A stretch of DNA of 64,000 nucleotides from Apiosordaria backusii (Eukaryota > Ascomycota > Sordariomycetes > Sordariales > Lasiosphaeriaceae): contig JAUKTV010000005.1 of the NCBI GenBank assembly GCA_030549205.1, positions 1,302,001 through 1,366,000 of the forward strand. The letters run 5' to 3'. Numbering within the stretch: position 1 is the stretch's first letter; each line of letters opens with the position of its first letter. The position numbers and the translations under genes are program-made. The notes under the pieces were generated by a model. That model did no database searches. It saw only the letters and a list, made by a program, of their open reading frames with translations, and had not been told where the DNA came from. Of the stretch, positions 13,322-25,340 are shown piece after piece.

Positions 13322-16300
13322 AGAGATTTATCTATCTTTATTTATTTTCAATTCTAAGTCCTCTAGTTTTTTATTAAAGTTACTATTTAAATTACTAATA
13401 TTACTAATATCGTACTTTAAATATATAAGTATATTAAAGGTATTTAGCAATTTCAATACTTTATTATTAATATATTTACTTTTAATTTAAACTTAATAGT
13501 AAAGGATAATATAGTAAAAGGTAAATACTATAACTTTAATAACCTTAAGGTTATTTTTCTAACTATCCTACATTTTAATATAATCGTTAAACTTAATTAC
13601 TATTTTAATAATAACAGCCTTATAAAAGGCTTTATATTTTAAAATAGCCTTTTTAATACTATAAAATAAATATATATTAAAACGTTTGGAAAAATTATTT
13701 AGGCTTTTATTATAAGTTTAAGGTTTTAAATTTAAAGATAAGATAATTAAAGTCGGCCAGACTTTAATCTCCTCTCCTTTATTATAAAGTTCTTTAAAGT
13801 AGTAATAGGCTATTTTAATAGTAAGAAAGTATATAAAGGTTTTTCTAATTTTAACTTTAAATTAAAATATAAAGCTATAAAATAGAGAATATTTAAGTAA
13901 ATAAATAGTATATACATTTAATAATATTAATAGGTATTTATAATATTATACTTAGCTATTTAACGAACTTTTAAAACTTTATCGGCTAATTAAATTAATA
14001 AATAGTATTTAAAAACTTACCGATAATTTAATATAATTTAAAGAAGTTAATTATATATCTATAGATTTTTTAATTAACTTAAGTATATTCTTTCTATAAT
14101 ACTTAATCGTTAAGCTTTTTAATAATACCTTTAAGTACTTTAGACTTACTTTTATTATATATCTTTAAATATTTTATACTAGTAATTAAAAGTTTATTAT
14201 TATTATAAATATTTTTAAATAGTCTATTAGTATATAAAAGTAATTTAATTAAAAAACTTTATACTATAGCTGCCTTAGTAATTATAAAGGCAGTTTTTTA
14301 ATCTGCCTTCCTATTTTCTTTTAAAGATAATTTAATAGTATTAATTGTAAATTTAACTGTTAGACTATTAAAGGTAATTAGATAATTATCGACAATTGTT
14401 AAATCCTTTAAAAATAAAAAAAGTTTCTTTTTAATATCGATTTTAATAAAGTATATATAGAGGTAAGTATAGATCTTATTTTTATAAAAGGAATCGAATA
14501 AAATATAGATAGTATATATATCAATAGATAGAATATTCTACTTAGTTATTAAAGTAGCCTTTCTTTAAGTTAAGGTCTAATTAGTTATTAAGTTTTTAAT
14601 AAAACAATTGGTTATTGTAATTTATATCTTAGTTTTAATTTAAAGGTATTTTTAAAATATATTAATAAGGTCTTTATTAAATAGTAAATCGATTATAAAA
14701 CTAAGTTTAAAAAGCTTAAAGGTACTTTTATAAATATTTTAAATTTACTAAACTTTAATATTCTCTTAGATTATATTTTTTTTAAACTTTAAAAAAAGTC
14801 TGGTCGAATTGTACTTTAACTACTATTTAATAAATATAAGGTTTCTACTTTAAAGGCTATTTTTATTAAAAATTTCATTCTTTATTTTCTTTCTATAGAA
14901 AAAAAAATAATAGATAAATATAATAACCTAATCGTTAATATAATAGTTACTATAGTAGTATTTATTATTAAACTAAATAAACCTTAAAGTCTATATATCG
15001 TTATTAACATTAAAGGTTATTAAGTATATATATTAAATAGCGATAATAGTTAAATAAAAAAATCCTTTATACTTAATTTTAAGGTTTATATTGCTAATAT
15101 TATTAGTATAAATTATAATAAATAGTAGATTTTTATATCTTTTAAAAGTCTAAAAAATCAATATAAATAAAGAGTTAAAAAATATAGTTGAAATAGCTTT
15201 AAGATAAATACTATAAATTGTATTAGCGTTTTATTTAAAAACTGCTTAAATAAGGAGACTAAAGATTAATATAACTATTATATATTAATTTATATTTATT
15301 TAAAGGTTATATTTAATTAGTTAATAAAGTTTTAAAAGTTTATTAAATAATTAAATATCGGTTTTATAATAAAAATATACTTTAAGTATTAATATAATAG
15401 GCTAATACTATAATCAACTTATATTTATTGATTAAAGCTATCTTTACTTATCATACCTTTTTAGTAATTATTAATATTATTAAATAGTAAAAGATATAAC
15501 TATTAAGTTCCTACCTTAATATTAATAATAAATTTTAAAGTAAGGTCTTATATTTAACCGGCCGATAAACTTTTAAAACTTTATTAACTAATTAAATTTT
15601 AATTAAAGTACTTCCTTAAGTAAAACTTTTCTTTTTTTCCTTCTTTAATTTTTTTTTATACTTAAGTTCCTTTATAATATACAGTATATTTTTAATTTTA
15701 TTATATTAAAGGAGGTGTTTAATAATAAACTTCTTTAAAATAAGTTTATCGATAAAAAAGAAACTGAAGTTATATAAGACTTTATAAAATAAAGATTTTT
15801 TATTACTTTTTATTATACTGGACTTTTTAACTTTCTTTTTTATAGTAATTATCTATTTTTTATTTTAAAAAGCCTCTTTTATATTTACAATCGTTAGACT
15901 TTTAAGCTTAAGTATCTTAATAATATCGACATTATTAAAGAAAAGATAATCCTTTATATAAACTATATTATCTTTTTTATTAAAGATAAAATTGTATTTT
16001 TAAAAGAGGTTTTTACCTTTAATAAAAGTCGTTAAAGTAACCTTTAAAATAGTAGCCTTACTTTACTTTTTAACTAAGGTTTTAAAAGGATTTATAGTAA
16101 ATCCAATTTTAATATTAAAATATAAGGTTATTTTTTATTATATTAAAAGTATATACTTAATAAGCCGGTAAACTTTTTTTAAGTAAAGGGCAGGTTTTAA
16201 ATAAGAAGAAATAGGCAGGTAATTGAAAATAAATTTAATTATAAAGAAGAAAAGTTTTAAAATTAAAAAAAAATAGGCTAGAACTTATACTTAAGGAGGT

Positions 16301-16582
16301 AGTTAATTTATATATCTTTATAAATCTAGGTTTAAATGTAAATTATCTATATATAGATGAAAATTTTGTCGGCCGATTAAGTTTTAAGATTCTAATAAGA
16401 GAAAATATATTATATTCTTTATAGTCTTTCCTATTTACTATTACTTTTGCTTTATAAGTGTTATGTTTGTTATTAAGCCTCTCTTCCGTTACCTTTTCCG
16501 ACCCTACCCTACACTTGGTTCCGGTATAGCGGTAGCGATAACGTAGCTATTACAGGGCTGCCGACAAGGGTAGAATTTATCC

Positions 16583-16602
16583 TTTTTTTTTTTTTTTTTT
16601 TT
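16583..16602. repeat. 20-bp poly-T tract at the desert/gene boundary
   Basis: Twenty T on the plus strand, then CA and seven more T, read on the minus strand as poly-A directly after the DUF1996 coding sequence. It coincides with loss of the end of the CBM1 module, so it marks a breakpoint or insertion scar. Confidence 0.85.
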
Positions 16603-17803
16603 CATTTTTTTCTGCACTGCCCCCATTTCTGAACACTGCAACCGCCACCATTTCCAGGGTTAGGAGTGGGAGTAGGCTGGGTCGGAGTTCCACCACCGTT
16701 GCCCGGGTTGGGGTTGGAAGCACCAGGCTGAGGGCCAATAATCTCAACATTACCCGGCAGACGATCAAACGGACCGTCGATGTTCTCAGCAACCCTTTGG
16801 CTCTGCCTGCACTGATTGCCCGTGGCAATGCTCTGTGTCTTGAGCTGAGGGCAGTAGAAGTCACAGTTGACATCCATGGCGCGCTGGAGGGAGTCGCCCT
16901 TCCAGCCGAAGACGTAGTCACCGTGGGTGCCGTAGCCGGTGTAGTCACCATAAGACCAGACAAAGGGCTGGGAGCCGTCCTCGGGCCAGAGGCTGCGGTC
17001 GTTGAAGCGGCGCGTGTCCCAGAGAACCTCGTAAAAGAGCTGGGGGATGCGGACGGGGTGCGAGGCCGGGCAGGGGCCGCCAGACTCAAAGGTCCCGCTG
17101 CTGGGGTAGGCGACGTGGGAGGAGTGGTCGGGGGGGTCGAGGGTCTTGCCGTCCCAGCAGGTGGGAAAGCGGACGTTGGACATGATGCCTTCCTTGCAAG
17201 GCTGCTTGGGCATGTCGGCGGTTTCGCCGGTGCGGGTCGAGAGGGTCTCGAGGCAGGTGAAGGTCATTTGACGGTAGCGGGAGGCTTCGGCCTGAGTGCG
17301 GTACATGGGGTTACCGACGATCATGCGGAAGCCAGGCTGGAAGGCAGTAGGCTTGTGGTTTTGGTAGGTAGCGGTATAGTAAACCGTCATGCCACCCCCG
17401 CGAGCACCATCAAAATCGACATTGGGCCGCTGTGGGACCCGAATCAGGGTGCCGTTACGGGCACGGAAGTAAAGGATGGCCGTCCAGTAGTTGGAGAAAT
17501 CCTCGGAGAAAGTGCAGGTAGTGCAGGTGGCCTCCTCGCCGATGTTGTGCCTGTTGGGGTCCATGGTCACGTTGAACATGTTGCCACCGACAATCTGGTG
17601 AACGTGAGGGGACTGAATGGCACCTGGGAAGACGAGGCTGTGATAGTTTGTTAGTACGTAGCTCCACCATGGCTGATCCAAAGAAAGGCTTACGGATCGA
17701 GGCGCTCAGTCACGAGCTCTGAGCATGAGAATCGAAGGACAGCATGGACGCTCGGGGCGCCAGCCAACGCTACGGCGGCGGCAAGGAGGTTGCGGGAGTG
17801 CAT
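16602..17803 (-). CDS. Secreted DUF1996 protein with linker and truncated CBM1
   Basis: Two exons, 17694-17803 and 16602-17637, with a 56-nt intron (donor GTAAGC, branch TACTAAC, acceptor CACAG), give 381 aa. The start at 17803 adds a clear signal peptide (MHSRNLLAAAVALAGAPSVHA). The DUF1996 core follows, beginning ERLDPLVFPGAIQSPHVHQI and including repeated His/Asp/Trp motifs (WDGKTL, HSSHVAYP, YGTHGDYVFGW). The family is fungal, secreted and of unknown biochemistry; members fused to CBM1 are thought to act on plant cell walls. A Pro/Gly/Thr linker leads to CSVQKWGQC, the start of a family-1 cellulose-binding module. After WGQC the frame runs into lysines and a stop at the poly-A/T tract, so most of the CBM1 is missing. 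The upstream region has CCGGGG and GCGGGG motifs (about 18300-18345) that match Cre1/CreA sites. Confidence 0.88.
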
Positions 17804-19510
17804 CTTGATGGTGACGCTCGGTATATCCAACTCAATCAGGTTCGATATCCTATTAGCTCCTTGACGACGAGTCGAGACCTTCCACCTCTAGCAGGGCGAT
17901 CAGCCATCTTTTATCCTCTTCTGACCCGTTGGATCCTTCAGATTAAACCCCTGCTCGTCGACCATCTGATTTCCGTCCGCCGCCATCTTTCCTCCTGGGC
18001 CATCATGCCCGCAGACTTTGGTTATGGTTCACTGTCACGGCGTGGCGTCCAGCATAGCGTGACAACGAGCAATGGAAGCATCCGTGCTTCGGCGAGAACC
18101 CGAGTTGGCATTAGCTCTGGAACAAAAGAAGCCGAGATTCAGTAACTTCGTGGGGTTGGTGGGCTTTCGGCTGAATACAGTGTCGCAGTCAAGACATTAG
18201 CCGTCCTACGCCCAACAACAAGACAGCGAGAGGCTCAGTGGTGAGAATCTTCTTTGGACCCTCAAGACCGCCGTGCTCGGTTGAAAAAAACCATCATAAT
18301 GCGGGGGACAGGGACAAGGCTCCCCAGAGCAAAATCCGGGGACGGGGTGGGTTCGACCAAGTTTTCCACGTGCCTCCCGCAGCCCGCATGCCGACTACCG
18401 TACTTTACAGCCCTAAAAGCGGTAGCGATTCTCGTTAATGTTGTATTACGCCAGGATTCCACTAACCCGGTCTGCTCTTATTCGGCATAACACGGCCTAT
18501 ACCTTCCACTTTGAGCCCGGAGTACCCTTCCCGTCCATGTCGACACTACTGCGTACGCAGTACAACACAGTCCGTGTGGACCTTTCTCCCAACGGTCGAC
18601 GGCGTGCGAGTCGGTGACAGTTCCAATTCCCCGAATCACGAGTTGGGAAAGCCACACTAGAGCAGTGCTGGTCGACTGAGTTTGGTATCATCGCGGGATG
18701 GGAGTGAGGCGTTGCTGCCCATGATGTCCAGTCTGGATTCAGGCTTATTCCTCGTGGCAACCTCAAGAGGCAACTGTACCAGAAGCCACCCGTCTTGGCA
18801 GCTACGACAGTAGCTTCAGTTGTTGAATAGAACATTTTTCGAAGGCGGCTGGCCAGAAGAAGACGCTTGCTCACGCACAGCTAGCACGAGGGGCGTCAGC
18901 CGACAACGTGGGCATGAGACAGGGGATGGGGATAAAATCAAAGTACCGACGCTGAGGCTCCATGACAGACTCCGCCGATGTGTGCTGATTCTCCCTCACT
19001 GGCCATGTGACGAAGCATTCAGTCTCCAGGCGCTTACATAGCTGTGCCAACGCTCTAGTAACCTATCAGACCTCCTTGTAAAGACCCTTGGCAAAAGATA
19101 GAAACCGGGCTCCGCAGACATTTGGGGTTGATCATGGATGCTGCGTTCATTTGCACATATTGCCTCGATATGAAGCGTTCCTGCAGAGAACAATCAATTC
19201 TTTTCTAGAACCTCGCTGGGCATGGCGGATGGAACCTCCGTCGGTTCTCGATATTGCTGCAATATGTGTATTCCGGGTTCGGCGTGTTGGCTTTTGTCAG
19301 TAGTGACGATGTGCCTGCATATTCTGTGATGTTTTCATGGTAGATATCGGGGTTATCGGCTCGTTGTTGGACCTCTCCTGTTGGGCTGCGTGGGATATGC
19401 ACAGAAAACATGATGCTTTCGGCACGACTGTAAGATTCGACTTTCAAGCATCAGCCGCAAGTGAAGGCGGCGGAGGCAAGTTCTTCCATCTCCTTCCAGA
19501 ACAAAATCGA
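17804..19510. other. Intergenic, 1.7 kb, no supported gene
   Basis: This lies upstream of the DUF1996 gene and downstream of the hydrolase. Short ORFs on both strands lack family resemblance, consistent splice sites or signal peptides. GC-rich Cre1-like motifs occur around 18300-18345. Confidence 0.6.
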
Positions 19511-20677
19511 TCACAGGGTCCTGAGAAACTTCAGAATCTCTCGAATCACAGCTTCCGGCTGTTCCTGCTGTATCCAGTGTCCAGCCCCCTCGACCAACGT
19601 CACCCCCCTCAACATTCCCTTCTCGACCCAGCTCTCGTTTTCGTATCCTTCTAGCGCTCCAGGCTGTTGATAATTTCCCCAGTCTTTGACCCCGCTGATG
19701 AATGCCACCGGAACCTCGAGCTTCTTTCCAGCAAATAGCCACATGTCGCCCGCGGCCCTTTTATTGTCCTCGACCCCCACGGTTTGTGCCCGATACCAGT
19801 TGAGTGCACCTTGAAAGCCAGTTCGTTTCCACTCAGCACAGTAGATCTCCATCTCTTCCTTTCCCAACCACCTTTCTGTCTTGGAGCTGTCCTCTCCCAC
19901 CATATTCTCCTGAACTACTGTTGGCATAGTTTGGTCTCGGCGCATGATGTAGTATTCTGGCATCTTTGCCAACTGGTCGGCTGTCCAGGTTTCCAGTGGA
20001 TAAGGTTGATTTCTTTCCCAGTCAGCCGACTTGAGGTGAAAATAACCCCTGAGGAAAGCCTCGAGCCCTTGTGGTGGCGATTCCCATTCCTTGGCAGCCG
20101 AAGCAGACGAGTTGTACCATTTGTAGTACTTTCTAGGCGGAGAAAGAGCGGCCAGATCCGTGTGTATATTTGTTCCACTTTCCACAGTGCTTAGCGGAGG
20201 GGTTGAAGGAGGGTGGTAAGGATGGCTCATGTGGACCGTAGACAAAAACATGTCTGGTCGTATCAAGGCGGCCATGGCAGAGCTGACGGCCCCAAAATCA
20301 TGCCCGACAATACTGTGCACTTGGGTATAACCCAGCTTGTACACCAGACACACAAGATCGCGTACAAGGTTGGTAAGAGCGTATTCTGCTAGATCGGTTT
20401 CTTCAAAGTTTCTTTGAGGCCAGCCAGCGGTTCGGCCGTATCCACGCTGATCGGGGGCTACACAAAAGTAGCCAGCTCCAGCGATAGCGGGCAGAACTTT
20501 GCGCCATGAGTAGGCCAGTTCTGGGTAGCCATGAGTGAACAGAACGAGAGGCTGCCCTGGGTTTCCTGCCTTAAGGACGTGAAAGTTGAGCCCACATGAT
20601 GGCGTGCAGTCGATGTAGTCTTCTGTGACGCCGTCAGGCAGAGGAAGAGGGGGGAGAGAATTTGCAGCTGCGGCCAT
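19511..20677 (-). CDS. Alpha/beta hydrolase, soluble epoxide hydrolase type
   Basis: Single-exon 388-aa protein of the alpha/beta-hydrolase fold. HGYPE (49-53) matches the oxyanion-hole HG[FYW]PE of epoxide hydrolases. RGYGRT (78-83) and GHDFGA (125-130, nucleophile Asp127) follow. The likely acid is Asp332 in GVKDWG and the general base His367 in GAGHW. An Asp rather than Ser nucleophile points to epoxide hydrolase or haloalkane dehalogenase chemistry, and HGYPE favours epoxide hydrolysis to diols. There is no signal peptide, so the enzyme is probably cytosolic and involved in detoxification or fatty-acid epoxide metabolism. The length is usual for fungal members. The start at 20677 is the first ATG, and the N-terminus aligns with the fold. 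Confidence 0.9.
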   Translation of the reverse strand: MAAAANSLPPLPLPDGVTEDYIDCTPSCGLNFHVLKAGNPGQPLVLFTHGYPELAYSWRKVLPAIAGAGYFCVAPDQRGYGRTAGWPQRNFEETDLAEYALTNLVRDLVCLVYKLGYTQVHSIVGHDFGAVSSAMAALIRPDMFLSTVHMSHPYHPPSTPPLSTVESGTNIHTDLAALSPPRKYYKWYNSSASAAKEWESPPQGLEAFLRGYFHLKSADWERNQPYPLETWTADQLAKMPEYYIMRRDQTMPTVVQENMVGEDSSKTERWLGKEEMEIYCAEWKRTGFQGALNWYRAQTVGVEDNKRAAGDMWLFAGKKLEVPVAFISGVKDWGNYQQPGALEGYENESWVEKGMLRGVTLVEGAGHWIQQEQPEAVIREILKFLRTL

Positions 20678-22634
20678 TGTCGTTAGAAAATGGTTTGTGT
20701 CCTTGTGTGATCTTTATCGCAACTTCACCATGTGAGGTGTTGTTACCCCGTCGTCGGTCATGAGGGGTGAAGTCAGTGGATTGGATAGGGGATGCCGTAA
20801 ATGGGAACATGTGAAGCCCCGTTAGGTCTGACATAACCGGCGCCGCGGTAACGTCTTTGAAGGCTGATTGGTGGTAGCCAGCAATCCCGCAATCCAGCTT
20901 GGAATGGCATCTTGTCCAATGATGTCAACGATAAGAAGACCTAGAGATAGCGCATCTTGGTATGAAACCCGGCTGTCAAATCGAAGAAGCAATGGATCAA
21001 GACTCCACCTTAAATGGCACGGCACTGCGAGATGGGGCTTCAGGGATGATGTTGATCTGGTGGGCCGTTGTCCGGGATTGCGGCTGAGCAAATCTGGGGA
21101 AGGCCGTTGGCTGCTTTTTGGCGGGCATTGGCGGGGTTGAGACGGACCAAAGAGAGGCTTGAAAGTGGCTCTGAGGATCAGTGAGACTTGCATCGTGCTG
21201 AGCAGAGATGTGTTCGCGTGGTCCAATGGCGACCGCGAGCGGATCAACAAAACAACAAAGCGGTGTGTTCCGAAAAGAAAGGACGGACACTCCGTTCACT
21301 CTCTTTCTTGTCGGAGGAAAAGATTGGAAAGCTGTCCCATTGTTCAAGGTTCTTGCAGCTGTTTGAAAGAGAAACGAGCACCCACCAGGGCACAACCTGG
21401 GAAAAGGTCATGGCTCTACCACACTGGCCACTGCCATGCTGTCAGCAACTTTCTGGTGGTTGAAGCTGAATGTTTTTGATGAGGACCGAGTGGTTAAGAA
21501 ACCCCGGAGTGTTTTTGATACCGTTTTGGATAAATGATTTGCATCGGTGCCGACTTCATCACATTGGGCATTTCCATGAAGACGTCAACACAACGTCAAC
21601 ACAAACACCAGCCATTGCTGAGTAGCTCACCGCCTGTGGATATCTCCATAGGACGGATGTAGCATCCCTTGACACATGCGAATAATGTGTTTGTGGTCTG
21701 TCAACACAATTCATCCCTTTCTTACAGTCCAGTCGAGGTGCCCTTGACTGCTGCAGTGAGGTGTGGGTGTCTGGTCGCCGGGCCAAAAAAACACTGCCAA
21801 GAGCCAAGTCTTAGCACTGAGCCTGGACCGCAGCACGGCCGTGCCGCACCCGAATCCCCCAACAAGAGTCCAAGACAACCAAAACAGCAGCAATCTTCTT
21901 CAGGTGCCGCACACGCCTCTCTGGCATTATTTTTTCTTCTCTGCCCTCTCCGTCTTTCAGAGTTTCAATACAGCTTTTGTTGTCCCTGCCTGTTCGTGTC
22001 CCTTGCAGCTGGTGTTAGATGCCTTTGTTGACGTTTTCCCTGCCGTAGACAAAGAATCGCGAAGCCTGTCCTGACTCGGGATTCCAGCCTTGCGTCGCAA
22101 CAGACAGACCAACAAAAAGTCGATCTTCCCCCTTTCTCGCCGTCAGTTCGCCCCCCTGAGGTCCACGCTATCGCTTTTCTCCGTTCGTCCCCACTGGTCT
22201 GCCCATGCAAGGCCCTGCCAACCAGGACATCTCGATTCGACCCTGAAAAATTGTCCAGGGACCTACCCGCCAACCGCCACCCGCGACCGAGGGAGAGTGA
22301 CATCCGTAAGTAGGGGTGGACATCAGCGACGGCAGAAAATCAACCAAGGTTGCGAAAGGTCTCTCGTTACCTTAGGCAAGGGCAGTGATCACGGACAGAA
22401 CCCTGGGAGCCGGCACATCACGACCACCATCTTGAACCAGTTTCAACTACGGGTACCTTACCTTTAAGCCTGCCTCCCGGTTCTGCCGCTCCTTTGCTCA
22501 ACGCCCAAGCCGTAGCACGTCCGCTCGATCCATCCACCTCGTCCTCCTCCTCGTCGTTCGAAGCGACTTTGGCACATCGGCCTTCTCAGATACGAGGGTG
22601 GCAGCAACCTGCACTTGCTAAAGCGTCGGCCACC
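20678..22634. other. Intergenic promoter/5'-leader region, 2 kb
   Basis: Divergent spacer between the hydrolase and the F-box gene. Long C/T-rich stretches at about 21900-22500 are typical of filamentous-fungal leaders, and a GTAAGT at about 22305 could be a 5'-UTR intron donor. No coding region is supported; ORFs here are short and mutually overlapping. Confidence 0.5.
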
Positions 22635-24919
22635 ATGTCCATCCAGTCGTCCAATCGCCCTCGGCGCAACTCAGCGCACCCCGTGTCGTCACGCGCTCGA
22701 GGCATGAGTATGTCGTTTGCGACGCGCCAGGATTCGGGATTGTTGGCTTTGGAGGACAATGGCTACGAGGAGTTTGCTCGTTTGTCTTTGGAGAAGAGCA
22801 GGAGCCACGGGTTCCCCAACCAACCTGTCCATGATCACGATCACAATGGCGCTCCCGGCTCTTCCAAGGCGCCGCACCAAGGGAATATCAAGCGGATGCT
22901 CCGCCGGGCTTCAGTCTCTCTCAAGACGAATGTCAAAGGCTTCATGCACCGGCGCACCTCCATCCCCGCTTCAACGGTCTTCTCCACAGGCAACCAAGAC
23001 TCGAAGGCCCCCTTTCTGAGCTCGTCCCCGCCAAACCACGACCGACCTGCCACGTCTCACTCCACCTGGCACCGACTGCGACAAGCCACGAGTTTCCACC
23101 GCCATTCGAGGTTGCTCTACACCGGACACGGGGAGCGCACGTTTGGGTCCGATCTTGCGACTATTGAGTCGCCGACCTTCCCCATTCCCGGGTCCGGCGA
23201 GCAGCCCCCCATCATTCCCCGCAACACTGGTGCCGCTGCGAGGCAAGCAGCTGCTGCGGTTGCTTGCAGTGGCCGACAAGGATACGAGTTTATGGAGCTT
23301 CAGAGGCCACACCCGAGCTGGCTCGATGACGATTTCTTCGGGGACAGCGAAAGCGGCATTGGGATTGCCCTGACAAGCTCCGAGATCGACGCCTTTGGCC
23401 CCCGAGGTGAGATGGCGTCGGATGCAGATGGGAACAGCGAGAAAACGGACATTGCCAAAGTCGACTTCATCTCGCAGCTGCCCGCTGAACTGGCTATCAT
23501 GATCCTCGCAGAGCTCGATGGCCCAACTCTAGGCACCGCAAGCCTGGTAAACAAGCACTGGGCCCATGTGGTGAAGAACAGTCATATCTGGCGTGAATCA
23601 TTCCTCCGAGAAAAGACAACAACCTATGCCACCGGTGGAAACATCCAGCCCGGAAGTGGTCTGGGAGTCCCCTTCATCCATCCCAAGAATGACTGGAAGG
23701 GTATTTATAGGGTCAAGGAGCAGCTCAATCGGAATTGGAAGGAGGGCAAGGCGCGCCCGGTGTACTTGAATGGACACACCGACAGCATCTACTGCTTGCA
23801 GTTCGATGAGTACGTTCATTTGTTATCTTCATCCCGTATCTCACCTACTAACCGCGCAACAGGGACAAAATCATCACTGGGTCTCGCGATCGGACCATCC
23901 GCGTCTGGGACATGCACACCTATGCCTGTAAGCTTGTGATCGGTCCCCCCGAGGTCGTCAACGATCCCGCCTTTTCGATCGTCTACGACCTCAGCGGCAA
24001 CCCGATTCACTACGCCCACCTTCCCGATCTCGACCCTACCCCCGGCCCCGACGGCCTCCCCCGAGCCACCGTTCGCGCGCACCACTCTGTCCCGACCATC
24101 CTCTCCCCCTCAATGCACCACAAAGCCTCCATTCTCTGCCTCCAGTACGACGACGAGATCCTCGTGACCGGCTCCTCTGACGCCACCTGCATCATCTACA
24201 ACATCCGCTCCGGCTACCGCCCCGTCCGCAAGCTCGCCCACCACTCGGCCGCCGTGTTGGACTTGGTGTTCGACGACAAGCACATTGTCACCTGCTCCAA
24301 AGACATCTCCATCTGCGTGTGGGACCGCGCCACTGGCGCGCTCCTCAAGCAACTCCGCGGCCACTCGGGCCCCGTGAATGCCGTCCAGATGCGGGGCAAC
24401 ACCATCGTCTCCTGCAGCGGGGACTTCAAGGTCAAGCTCTGGAACATTGACTCGGGCAAGAACATTCAAGAGTTTGTCGGGCACACCAAGGGGCTGGCCT
24501 GCAGTCAGTTTTCGGAAGATGGTCGGTGGATCGCGTCAGCTGGCAACGACAAGATCATCCGCATCTGGGACGCCAACACGGGGGAGTGCGTAAGGGAGAT
24601 GAAGGCGCATGATAATCTTGTCAGGAGTCTGCATGTGGATTCGATATCGGGGCGGTTGGTGAGCGGGAGTTATGACAGTGATATCAAAGTGTGGGATATG
24701 GAGACGGGGCAGCCGCTGCTGGATTTCCCAAAGTGGCATTCCAGCTGGGTGTTGAGTGCGAAGAGTGATTATAGGAGGATTGTGTCTTCTGGGCAGGACC
24801 CCAAGATTTTAATTTTGGATTTTGGGGCGGGGGTGGAAGGGGTGGAGATGTTGGAGAGCCGGAGGAGGGTGGAGGAGGTGAGGATGGGTGCCGGTGGGGA
24901 GCAGCAGGAGTGGCTTTAG
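22635..24919 (+). CDS. F-box/WD40 protein, SCF ubiquitin-ligase substrate receptor
   Basis: Two exons, 22635-23809 and 23863-24919, with a 53-nt intron (GTACGT, branch CTACTAAC, acceptor CAACAG), give 743 aa. The start sits in an ideal Kozak context (GCCACCATG). The N-terminal 270 residues are Ser-rich and low in structure. An F-box follows at about 275-320 (ISQLPAELAIMILAELDGPTL). Then come WD40 repeats to the C-terminus, with repeat signatures such as GSRDRTIRVWD, CSKDISICVWD, CSGDFKVKLWN, AGNDKIIRIWD and GSYDSDIKVWD, enough for a seven- or eight-bladed propeller. This is the Cdc4/Pof1 architecture, in which the F-box binds Skp1 and the propeller recruits phosphorylated substrates for ubiquitination. 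The sequence does not say which pathway it serves. It does not look like a clear SconB/Met30 copy. Confidence 0.93.
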
Positions 24920-25321
24920 GGTTGCTGGGGGATAGGATAAGGATTCTGGGCTGCAATTAGGACTTACAACGGTGATTATAAGGGGCAAAAAACAGAAAGA
25001 GCACAGCAGGGAAAATGCAGGGCGCGTTTGGTGTTTCTGTCGTCGTTCCTTTTCTCTGTTTGGGGCGGCTTCAGCGTTGGATTACCCGCTCCGGTTTCCT
25101 CCGTCACATCTAGAGAGTCTTGGACTAGCCATTGACTTCGACGCATTTTTGTTTTTGTTCGGATTTTGCTTTTAGCTTTGTTTTCTTGCATTGCGACCGG
25201 GGTTTTGTGTTGCTTTTTCTTTGGGAGGAATCTGGGATCTGGGTAGGATAGGTAGGTCAAGGTTGATGAGCGAGTTGAAGTGAATGTATGGCTGGATATG
25301 TATGAGAGGAAAGAGGAGTGT

Positions 25322-25340
25322 TGGATGGATGGATGGATGA
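25322..25340. repeat. TGGA tetranucleotide microsatellite
   Basis: Four and a half copies of TGGA, followed by GAGCAAGCGAGC. Confidence 0.8.

Larger units (their letters stand above)
1..16480. repeat. RIP-degraded AT-rich repeat island (gene desert)
   Basis: About 16.5 kb is almost entirely A/T with runs of TA-rich sequence, stop codons in all frames and no credible gene. C and G survive mostly outside CpA/TpG contexts, the signature expected of repeat-induced point mutation (RIP), which converts CpA to TpA in duplicated DNA of Pezizomycotina. A direct comparison within the window supports this: 3121-3766 matches 12110-12787 but carries C-to-T and G-to-A changes throughout. The right edge is sharp, at about 16480-16580, where normal GC content and coding sequence begin. 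Such blocks are usually dead transposons, and centromeric, subtelomeric or facultative-heterochromatin locations are all possible. No telomere array is visible, so the chromosomal position cannot be decided. Confidence 0.93.

Noticed and set aside
16583..16602. Poly-A tail of a LINE insertion
   Set aside because: The orientation would make the DUF1996 gene itself the inserted element, but that gene has an intron and a promoter region, and no target-site duplication was found.
16797..17654. 285-aa plus-strand ORF opposite the DUF1996 gene
   Set aside because: Antisense shadow, with Val/Gly/Ala-biased composition and no motif. The minus strand encodes a recognisable domain with splice sites.
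17838..17850. tRNA B-box-like GGTTCGATATCC
   Set aside because: No acceptor, D or anticodon stem can be folded around it.
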